This document shows positions 8,007-14,079 of a stretch of 32,958 bases of DNA, one piece after another. Every line of letters starts with the position of its first letter. Positions within the stretch are counted from its first letter, which is position 1. The DNA comes from Thermomonas sp. (lineage in GTDB: Bacteria > Pseudomonadota > Gammaproteobacteria > Xanthomonadales > Xanthomonadaceae). The stretch spans positions 103,900-136,857 of the forward strand of contig JAIMKJ010000007.1 of the NCBI GenBank assembly GCA_020692565.1, read 5' to 3'. The notes beneath the pieces were generated by a model that was not told the origin of the DNA, ran no database searches, and saw only the letters and a program-made list of their open reading frames with translations. The position numbers and the translations under genes were made by a program.

Positions 8007-8630
8007 ATGGCCAAGCTCTATTTCTACTATTCGGCGATGAACGCCGGAAAGACCACGACCCTGCTGCAGTCCGCGCACAACTATCGCGAACGCGGCATGC
8101 GCGTGCTGATCTTCACGCCGAAGCTGGATTTCCGCGCCGGTTCCGGCACGGTCGCGTCGCGCATCGGCCTGAGCGCCGAGGGCCAGGCGTTCGAGCGCGA
8201 CGACGATCTGGAGATCTGGGCGCGCAACGACATCGCCAAGCGCGACAAGCTCGACTGCGTGCTGGTGGACGAGGCCCAGTTCCTCACCCGCGCGCAGGTC
8301 TGGCAGCTGAGCGAGATCGTCGATCGGCTGCGGATTCCGGTGCTGTGCTACGGACTGCGCACCGATTTCCGCGGCGAGCTGTTCGAGGGCAGCCAGTACC
8401 TGCTGGCCTGGGCCGACGAACTCACCGAGATCAAGACCATCTGCCACAGCGGCAAGAAGGCGACGATGACGGTGCGCGTGGACGAACAGGGACACGCGCT
8501 GCAGGACGGTCCGCAGGTCGAGATCGGCGGCAACGATCGCTATGTCTCGGTCAGCCGCGCCGAGTACAAGAAGGTCATGCGCGGCGAAGGCCGGATCGAC
8601 CCGCTGCAGCAGCCGTTGCCGCTGTCGTGA
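8007..8630 (+). CDS. tdk: Thymidine kinase (type II)
   Basis: A 207-residue cytosolic enzyme that phosphorylates thymidine to dTMP in pyrimidine salvage. The P-loop is SAMNAGKTT (residues 9-17). VDEAQF (87-92) carries the catalytic Glu89, YGLRTDF (115-121) is the conserved segment after it, and [10 protein letters not shown] (173-182) is the lasso region that holds the thymidine base. The start [16 protein letters not shown] aligns with E. coli Tdk; eight extra codons upstream were rejected. The structural zinc site looks lost: where E. coli-type enzymes have Cys-x-Cys and Cys-x2-His, this one has CHS (Cys146, Ser148) and SRAE (Ser183, Glu186). It converges with the radical SAM operon at 8712. 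Confidence 0.95.
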   Translation: MAKLYFYYSAMNAGKTTTLLQSAHNYRERGMRVLIFTPKLDFRAGSGTVASRIGLSAEGQAFERDDDLEIWARNDIAKRDKLDCVLVDEAQFLTRAQVWQLSEIVDRLRIPVLCYGLRTDFRGELFEGSQYLLAWADELTEIKTICHSGKKATMTVRVDEQGHALQDGPQVEIGGNDRYVSVSRAEYKKVMRGEGRIDPLQQPLPLS

Positions 8631-8676
8631 GGGCGCCCGCGAGGCGACATCCCGAGGCCCAAACGATGGTGCTTTT

Positions 8677-8694
8677 CCAGCCGTGGCCGGCTGG
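8677..8694. other. Hairpin in convergent intergenic region
   Basis: CCAGCCG-TGGC-CGGCTGG is a perfect 7-bp stem between the ends of tdk and the radical SAM gene. A second, smaller inverted repeat, GACCG/CGGTC, follows at 8699-8713. The position suits a bidirectional transcript end, but neither strand has a U-tract after the stem, so it is not called a terminator. Confidence 0.35.
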
Positions 8695-8711
8695 CGACGA
8701 CCGGTGATCGG

Positions 8712-9596
8712 TCAAACCGTCTCGAGCCGTCGTTCGAACAGGTCGGGAATCCGCTCCAGCAGGCCTGCCGAATAATCCCGCTGGAACGGCAGGTCCTTGC
8801 GGTGGACATAACCGATGAAACAGTCGCAACGCGGGTTGGGGCAACTGCGCTCGCCCAGCCGTGCTTCGAAGGAGCCGTCGTACAGGTTGCCCAGCGGTTC
8901 GGCGACGAAATGGCAGCGCTTGACGTTGCCGTCGCCGTCCACCGACACCACGCTCTCCCCGGTGAAGCATGGCGCCCCCAGGCTGCGGGGCGGCGCGAGG
9001 TTGAAGCGGAAATGGGGGTCGATCCGCTGCAGTGCCTCGACCTGCGCGTCGGAGTAGTAGCCGGGCGGCCGCTCGTCGTAGGCATTGATCCAGAGCGGCA
9101 CGGACGCCGGCAGCTCCGCCCGCAGGGCCTCGATCTCGTCGAGGTGCTCGAGCATCGCGACCATGCCCACGCTGTGGCGAACCCCGCGGCGTGCGAGTTC
9201 CCGGCATCGCCCGAGGAAGGCGGCCCGCGACACCTGGCCGGGATGGTAGGTACACCAGAGCGCGAGTGTCGAAAGTTCGGCGGCGTCCAGCCAGCGGGTG
9301 CCGACGCACAGGTTGGTCTGGATGGCGACGCGCCGCATTGCCGGCAGGTGGCTCAGCCGCACCATCGCGTCGCGGTAGTGCCGCCGGACCAGGCCCTCGC
9401 CCCAGGGCGTGAACAGGATCGACAGGGTCCGCTGCTGCTGGCCTGCGGCCCAGTCGACGAAACGCGCCAGATCCTGTGCGTCGCGGCGCAGCGCGGCGCG
9501 CGAATCGTAGGTCTTGGCGAACGGGCAGTACGGGCAGTCGTAGTTGCAACTGCTCAGTCGCCCGCGGTAGAGGATCGACAGATGCACGCGCGTCAA
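8712..9596 (-). CDS. STM4011-family radical SAM protein
   Basis: A 294-residue radical SAM enzyme and the last gene of the five-gene cassette. The 4Fe-4S/SAM motif is CNYDCPYC (Cys17, Cys21, Cys24). A C-terminal cysteine set (Cys210, Cys228, Cys252, Cys257, Cys259; CPNPRCDCF) resembles a SPASM/twitch-type auxiliary cluster domain, as in peptide- or protein-modifying enzymes. TPWGEGL (63-69) occupies the usual GGE-like SAM-binding position. Its ATG overlaps the stop of the HemN-like gene by 4 bp (ATGA), so translation is coupled. The family name is from memory of Salmonella STM4011; I know of no proven reaction. It is probably cytosolic, oxygen-sensitive, and modifies a peptide or small molecule in concert with the neighbouring enzymes. 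Confidence 0.85.
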   Translation of the reverse strand: MTRVHLSILYRGRLSSCNYDCPYCPFAKTYDSRAALRRDAQDLARFVDWAAGQQQRTLSILFTPWGEGLVRRHYRDAMVRLSHLPAMRRVAIQTNLCVGTRWLDAAELSTLALWCTYHPGQVSRAAFLGRCRELARRGVRHSVGMVAMLEHLDEIEALRAELPASVPLWINAYDERPPGYYSDAQVEALQRIDPHFRFNLAPPRSLGAPCFTGESVVSVDGDGNVKRCHFVAEPLGNLYDGSFEARLGERSCPNPRCDCFIGYVHRKDLPFQRDYSAGLLERIPDLFERRLETV

Positions 9597-10954
9597 TCCG
9601 GCCGGTAGTCGCGCATGCGCTCGGCGACGTGGCTGGAAACCAGCCAGGGGCCGATGGTGTCCCCGCGCGCGAGGCCTGCTTCGGTGAGCGCGACGAGCGC
9701 GTGCTCGCGGGTGGCGAGCCCCAGTTCGAACAGTTCGTGCAGCTGGGGCAGGTCCTCGAAACAGTCCGAACCGAAACGTGCGCGGTACTGTTCGACATCC
9801 AGGCCCGGCTGGACGAGCAACGACTGGATGACGTGCCGCCGGCGTTGTTCCCCGGCATCGAGCACGAAGCCGTAATCGATGCTCGCGAACGAGGCGTCGT
9901 CCAACGCCAGATAGTGCTGCAGGATGTCCGCGACCGACCGCCGGCTGACGCCGTATTCGCTGGAATAGTGCAGGCCGCGGGTATACGAACGCGCGCCGCA
10001 GCCGATGCCGATCATGCCGTCGCTCTGGCAGCAGTACGCGGGGCCGCCGGAGTCGGGCGCATGCGCGGCGCGGAACATGCGCATGGACACCTGCGTATAG
10101 CCGGCCGCGAGCAGGCGATCACGGCCGGCCCGGTACAGCGCGAGGCGATCGTCCAGCGGCTCGGGCTGCAGCGCGAAGCTGCGCCCGCCCCCGGATTTGG
10201 CGCCGATCCGGTCCAGGCCGGTGAGCGGGCGCACGTACAGCGGATACAGGTACAACTCCTCGGGCCGGAAGGCGAGCGCGCAGTCGATCGATGCCAGGAA
10301 GCTCGCCACGGTCTGCCCCGCGATGCCGTAGATGAGATCCAGATTGAGCGTGGGGAACCCGTGCCCGCGGATCAGCGCGATGGCGTTCTCGACCACGTCG
10401 CGCTGCTGCGGCCGGACCAGTGCCCGCACCTCGGCGTCGCTGAAACTCTGGATGCCCATGCTGACCCGGTCGATGCCCGCCTCGCGGCAGACGCCGAGCC
10501 GGGCGGCATCGACGGTCTCGGGCGACACCTCGATCCCGGCCGGGATCGAGGCGAGGTCGATGTCGGCCCGCGCACGCACCGAGTCGAACAGCCGGCGCAA
10601 CTGCCCTGCATCGAGGTAGGTCGGCGTGCCGCCGCCCAGCGCGAACCGGACGAAGCGATGCTCGCCCAGGGCGCGGGCGGTGACCTTCAATTGTTTGTCC
10701 ATCTGGTCCAGGTAGGCTTCGACCTGTGCGGGCGCCGGCCGCGCGAGCGCGAACAGGTTGCAGAAGCCGCAGCGGTACGAGCAGAAGGGCACGTGCAGAT
10801 AGAGGAACAGGGCATCGCGCGGCTCGTCGGCCCAGGCGTCAGCGAGCGACGCCCGCGGTGCGATCGGCCGATACGCCGTCTTGTGCGGATACGAATACGA
10901 ATAGGCCTGGTAGGGCGCCAGTCGCAGCAGGTCGGACAGGGCGGTCGCGGTCAT
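9593..10954 (-). CDS. STM4012-family radical SAM protein (HemN/HemW-like)
   Basis: A 453-residue protein with the coproporphyrinogen-dehydrogenase-like fold. The cluster motif is CSYRCGFC (Cys58, Cys62, Cys65), preceded by YLHVPF as in HemN/HemW. GGGTPTYLD (107-115) binds SAM, and later motifs SMGIQSF and NLDLIYGI match HemN. A HemN C-terminal-like region follows. The fourth cysteine of true HemN (CxxxCxxCxC) is Asn66-Leu here, so it is unlikely to be the haem-pathway HemN. HemN-like enzymes include methyltransferases and haem chaperones. The stop overlaps the STM4011-type ATG by 4 bp, and its own ATG overlaps the STM4013-type stop by 4 bp. The reaction is unknown. Confidence 0.87.
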   Translation of the reverse strand: MTATALSDLLRLAPYQAYSYSYPHKTAYRPIAPRASLADAWADEPRDALFLYLHVPFCSYRCGFCNLFALARPAPAQVEAYLDQMDKQLKVTARALGEHRFVRFALGGGTPTYLDAGQLRRLFDSVRARADIDLASIPAGIEVSPETVDAARLGVCREAGIDRVSMGIQSFSDAEVRALVRPQQRDVVENAIALIRGHGFPTLNLDLIYGIAGQTVASFLASIDCALAFRPEELYLYPLYVRPLTGLDRIGAKSGGGRSFALQPEPLDDRLALYRAGRDRLLAAGYTQVSMRMFRAAHAPDSGGPAYCCQSDGMIGIGCGARSYTRGLHYSSEYGVSRRSVADILQHYLALDDASFASIDYGFVLDAGEQRRRHVIQSLLVQPGLDVEQYRARFGSDCFEDLPQLHELFELGLATREHALVALTEAGLARGDTIGPWLVSSHVAERMRDYRPD

Positions 10955-11766
10955 GGCGTCAGCAGGAAGTGCGTGTAGGGAACGGTCATCACCACCTCAT
11001 GGGCATGCCGGTGGCCGTGGTAGCCATCCTCGCCGTAGGCGGTGCCGTGGTCGGAGCAGACGATGACGAAAGCAGGGCCGCGCGCGCGCAGGGCCGCGAA
11101 CAGCGTCGCCAGTTCGGCGTCCACATAGCGCAGTGCGGCGCAGTGGCTCTCGAAGCCGTCCTCGTCGCAGCCGGGCAAATAGTGGCGGTTCGGCTGGTGG
11201 ATCGCCGAGATGTTGACGAACAGGAAGCAGCGCCGGGGCCCTGCCTCCTGGAGCCGTTCGCGGGCGAGCGCGAATTGCCGGGCGGCGGAATCGGGCGCGG
11301 TCACGCCGAAGCCCGGTTCCCAGTGGCTCTCTTCGAACAGGTCCGGCAGTTGCCGCCCCAGCGCGTTGCGCCGGTTGAAGAAGCCCACGCCGCCGATGCA
11401 GACGGTGCGGTACCCCTGGTCGCGGAAGCCGCCGACGATGTCGGCCCGGTCGCGGAACACGAACGTCTCCGGCGCGATCGTCTCGCTGCCCTCGAACTCC
11501 ATCGCGAACAGGCGCGGATGCGGCCCGGGGCGCGCGGGCGTCGGCAGGAACCCGGCGAAGAACGCGGCATGCGCGGCGAAGGTGAAGCTGGCGGGCGTGT
11601 GCCGGCGGTCCCATCCCGCCGCCGGCAAGTGTGCCGAAAGCACCGGCAACTCGCCCCGCTCGAAGCAGCGCTGTGCCGCATCGAACCGCAATGTGTCGAG
11701 GGTCAGCAGCACGACATCGTGACTGCCGACGATCCGGTGCATGTCCGGAAGCGGGGCCTCAGCCAT
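10951..11766 (-). CDS. STM4013/SEN3800-family hydrolase (alkaline phosphatase/sulfatase fold)
   Basis: A 271-residue metal-dependent hydrolase of the alkaline phosphatase superfamily. LLTLDTLRFD (residues 20-29) provides the first metal-binding Asp24. TPASFTFAAHAAFFAGF (57-73) aligns with the nucleophile segment of sulfatases and phosphoethanolamine transferases; the aligned nucleophile is Thr62, but the usual Pro-Ser after it is replaced by Ala-Ala. CSDHGTAYGEDG (237-248) gives the second metal site (Asp239, His240), followed by a His-rich YHGHRHAHE stretch. There is no signal peptide or membrane segment, so unlike most relatives it should act in the cytosol. It overlaps the ATP-grasp gene by 8 bp and the next gene by 4 bp. 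The substrate is unknown; a phosphate, phosphonate or sulfate ester is likely. Confidence 0.85.
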   Translation of the reverse strand: MAEAPLPDMHRIVGSHDVVLLTLDTLRFDAAQRCFERGELPVLSAHLPAAGWDRRHTPASFTFAAHAAFFAGFLPTPARPGPHPRLFAMEFEGSETIAPETFVFRDRADIVGGFRDQGYRTVCIGGVGFFNRRNALGRQLPDLFEESHWEPGFGVTAPDSAARQFALARERLQEAGPRRCFLFVNISAIHQPNRHYLPGCDEDGFESHCAALRYVDAELATLFAALRARGPAFVIVCSDHGTAYGEDGYHGHRHAHEVVMTVPYTHFLLTP

Positions 11767-12892
11767 GGACGCGCTCCGCGGGCACGGCGCGGTCCGCGAC
11801 CAGCGCGGCCTGGTCCTCGTAGGTGGTCCGGCCGCGGTGGCGCAGATCGGGGAGCAGATCGCCGAAGCCGTTCGCCTCGAGCACCCAGGCGCGGCTTCCG
11901 CGCACGATCAGGTCGAAACCGATGTTGCGGCTGTCGGGGAATGCGGCTGCGGCCTGCATCGTCGCCGATTCCAGCGTCCGCATCGCCGCGTGGTCGAGCC
12001 ACGCATCCAGCCTGCCGCGCTCGTTGCCCAGGTGCAGGTTGGTCAGCGCGCCTTCGCCGACGCGGGCGACGCGCTGTCGCGGCTGGCCATCCAGCGCGAC
12101 CACCCGCACATCGAAATGTGCGCCCGTCCGGCCGGGCCATTCCGGCTTCGGGATCCATTGCTCCAGGTACGCGCCCTGCGCCGCCAACAGGTCGACGAGT
12201 GATGCGATCTCGTCCCGCCGCTGGTAACGCCGTTGCCGCAGCGAATTGAAGATGCGGTGCCTGCCGCCCTGCTCGACCAGTTCGGCCGAGCCGTAGGCGA
12301 CTTCGCCCCCGCGCGCATTGCAGGCGTAGGCAAGCACGCCGGCACCGGAAGACCCGTAGCGCGCCTTGACGAAGACGCGGCTGCAGCCTGCCTTGCGCAG
12401 GCGCTCGCGCAGGTCTTCGTAGCCGAGGATCGGTCCCAGCATTGCCGGCACCGCGACGCCCGCGGCGGCCAGTCGTTGCTGGCAGGCGAGCTTGTCCGCC
12501 ATGCGGACGAGGTCGGCGGGAGGATTCAGGTAGCGCAGACACGTGGGCAGCGACTCCAGTACGCTTTTGAAGCCGGCGAACCACAGATGCTGGTAGGCGA
12601 GTTCGCCCCGCGCCATCGTTTCCGGTGCGGCGCCCATGCAGCCGGACGATTCCCAGCCGCGGCGGAGCAGCGCGGCGTGGACGGCCGGGGATTCGCCCGG
12701 CGACTCGAGCTTCACGATCGTATCGGGCACGACCATGCCGGGAACAACCGCATCCTGGAGCATCGAGGCGTCCCGGAGCAGCGATTCGTAGCCGACGACG
12801 CGCGCCGGCGCCGAACCCTGTTCGAGCAGCGCGCGTTGCAGCCAGGCGATGCGGCGGCTGTCCGCGGGGCCGACCAGCAACAGGCGGCTCAT
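11759..12892 (-). CDS. STM4014-family ATP-grasp (RimK-like) protein
   Basis: A 377-residue protein with an ATP-grasp layout. The N-terminal Rossmann-like part begins MSRLLLVGPADSRR. The central nucleotide-binding segment VFVKARYGSSGAGVLAY (173-189) has Lys176 and a glycine-rich loop. The hinge YLEQWIPK carries Glu244. The metal-binding end FDLIV...WVLEANGFGD supplies Asp327, Glu339 and Asn341. ATP-grasp enzymes ligate a carboxylate to an amine or thiol through an acyl phosphate, so amino-acid or peptide ligation is the natural inference. The start at 12892 follows the LRR gene stop by 10 nt; an ATG-less extension into the LRR gene was rejected. It contains many cysteines. The family name is from Salmonella STM4014 and the function is not established. 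Confidence 0.8.
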   Translation of the reverse strand: MSRLLLVGPADSRRIAWLQRALLEQGSAPARVVGYESLLRDASMLQDAVVPGMVVPDTIVKLESPGESPAVHAALLRRGWESSGCMGAAPETMARGELAYQHLWFAGFKSVLESLPTCLRYLNPPADLVRMADKLACQQRLAAAGVAVPAMLGPILGYEDLRERLRKAGCSRVFVKARYGSSGAGVLAYACNARGGEVAYGSAELVEQGGRHRIFNSLRQRRYQRRDEIASLVDLLAAQGAYLEQWIPKPEWPGRTGAHFDVRVVALDGQPRQRVARVGEGALTNLHLGNERGRLDAWLDHAAMRTLESATMQAAAAFPDSRNIGFDLIVRGSRAWVLEANGFGDLLPDLRHRGRTTYEDQAALVADRAVPAERVHG

Positions 12893-12902
12893 GCGTCCCG
12901 CG

Positions 12903-13814
12903 CTACTCGGCGACGGCGACGTATCGATCGCCGTCGTCTTCCTGCTCCGGATCATCGAGAATCACGGCGCACGGAAGCGCGCGCAACTGTTGTTGGACCT
13001 CGGCCGAGATGTAGTGATGGCTGAGGTCGATGCGCTCGATCCCGCCGAGGTTCGGGCTTGCCAGCAGCGCGCGCGCGCCGATATCGCCGATCGTGCCGAG
13101 CGACAGGTCGAGGGTCTGCAGCGACCCCAGCCAGGGCTCCGCGGCCAACCATTCCGCCAGGTCGTCGCTGATCATGGCGTTGCGCAGGCCGAGATAACGC
13201 AGCCGCTCCGGCCCGATCGCCGCGAGCAGGCGCCGGTACGTATCGACGTCGCCATCGAACCCGTAGCCGTCGTCTCCGAGCCAGAGCTCGAGATGCCGGA
13301 GCGCGGGCAGCGTGGACGCCGCGATGGCTTCCACCAGCTGCGAGGGCAGTCCGCCGCATTCGATCGCCAGTTCCTGCAGGTTCGCGTGGACGAACGGCTG
13401 CAGCTTCAGATCGGTGGAGCCGCGCACGCGCAGCGATTCGAGGCCGGGGAAGGCGGTCAGCAGTTCGTTGTACGAGGACTGGATGATCCATGAGATCTCG
13501 CAGTCCTCGTAGGTCATGTCGCCCACGAACAAGGCCTTCAATCCGCCAAGTTCGGCCCGGCGCGCGATCAGGCCGTCGATGAAACCCTGCGGGCTGTCGC
13601 TGGAGGCCTCCGACCAGGGGCCGATGATCAGCGTTTCGATCGAGTCCGGGCCGACCTTCGAGAAGAAATCCTCGAGCAGTTCGCTCTGGCTTTCGCTGCT
13701 GTCGTATTCCTGCGCCAGGCGGTAGGCGATATCGCCGGCCGTCGGCGAATCGCCCATCTTGAAGTCGACCACCCGCTTGCCCCGGTAGACCTTCGTGTAC
13801 TCGCTGATCGTCAT
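12903..13814 (-). CDS. STM4015-family leucine-rich-repeat protein
   Basis: A 303-residue acidic protein and the first gene of the cassette. Residues 1-55 form an N-terminal region that begins MTISEYTKVYRGKRVVDF. From about residue 58 to 270 there are roughly seven irregular leucine-rich repeats, for example LGGLKALFVGDM, FPGLESLRVRGS, HANLQELAIECG, LPALRHLELWLG, PERLRYLGLRNA, LGSLQTLDLSLGTI and LGGIERIDLSHHYI, which should build a horseshoe binding surface. The tail is acidic (DDPEQEDDGD). The ATG at 13814 has GGAGAG 7-8 nt upstream; the open frame extends 41 codons further but with no start signal. No enzyme motif is present. I infer a scaffold, a substrate-recognition partner, or itself the target of the radical SAM enzymes. 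Confidence 0.82.
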   Translation of the reverse strand: MTISEYTKVYRGKRVVDFKMGDSPTAGDIAYRLAQEYDSSESQSELLEDFFSKVGPDSIETLIIGPWSEASSDSPQGFIDGLIARRAELGGLKALFVGDMTYEDCEISWIIQSSYNELLTAFPGLESLRVRGSTDLKLQPFVHANLQELAIECGGLPSQLVEAIAASTLPALRHLELWLGDDGYGFDGDVDTYRRLLAAIGPERLRYLGLRNAMISDDLAEWLAAEPWLGSLQTLDLSLGTIGDIGARALLASPNLGGIERIDLSHHYISAEVQQQLRALPCAVILDDPEQEDDGDRYVAVAE

Positions 13815-13841
13815 GGTTCGACTCTCCGAAAAATGGCCGCC

Positions 13842-13847
13842 AGCATA
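13842..13847 (-). promoter_or_regulatory. Candidate -10 box of the STM4015-STM4011 cassette
   Basis: TATGCT on the minus strand would start transcription near 13835, giving a leader of about 21 nt with the GGAGAG ribosome site of the LRR gene. No convincing -35 is seen. It lies in the 265-bp divergent region shared with the ScsB-like gene. Confidence 0.3.
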
Positions 13848-14020
13848 GCCGGCCGACCGCTGCCGCGGGAGGGCTGGATCGCGTTCACCGCCGCGATGTC
13901 TTTCATGGGTCGAGCGCGGACACGATGGATGTCGCAAGCCCTGACTTCTGGCAGGTGGTGAACCTCGCCGGGGCGATTAGCTTGGACGGGATCGCGCAGC
14001 CGCTCCCGTCTCCAGCGCAC

Positions 14021-14056
14021 GGCCCCCACGCCCGCCCCCACGCCCGCCCCCACGCT
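14021..14056. repeat. Three 12-bp tandem repeats in divergent promoter region
   Basis: The unit CGCCCCCACGCC occurs three times head to tail (14021-14032 with first base G, 14033-14044, 14045-14056 with last base T), ending 24 bp before the ScsB-like ATG. Its position between divergent genes allows a regulatory role, but slippage of a GC-rich tract is the simpler explanation. Confidence 0.75.
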
Positions 14057-14079
14057 CGTCCACCAGGACCGCCGCCCGG

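Noticed and set aside
8677..8713. Hairpins between tdk and the radical SAM operon as a bidirectional rho-independent terminator.
   Set aside because: The stems are good but neither strand has a U-tract after them.
9593..10954. Annotation as oxygen-independent coproporphyrinogen III oxidase (hemN).
   Set aside because: The fourth cluster-region cysteine of HemN is missing and the gene is embedded in a non-haem cassette; the STM4012-type assignment fits better.
12893..12955. Longer N-terminus of the ATP-grasp protein reaching into the LRR gene.
   Set aside because: The extra 21 residues (MIRSRKTTAID...) are not hydrophobic or conserved-looking, whereas MSRLLLVGPAD begins a proper beta strand at 12892, 10 nt after the LRR stop.
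13811..13906. A 31-codon open frame (MKDIAAVNAIQP...) whose TGA overlaps the LRR gene ATG, considered as a precursor peptide for the radical SAM enzymes.
   Set aside because: It has no ribosome site, the likely promoter (-10 at 13842-13847) lies inside it, it lacks Cys and a leader-like pattern, and the GGAGAG within it serves the LRR gene.
14021..14056. Tandem repeats considered as a CRISPR-like array or origin iterons.
   Set aside because: Only three contiguous 12-bp units without spacers and without DnaA-box-like sequence.
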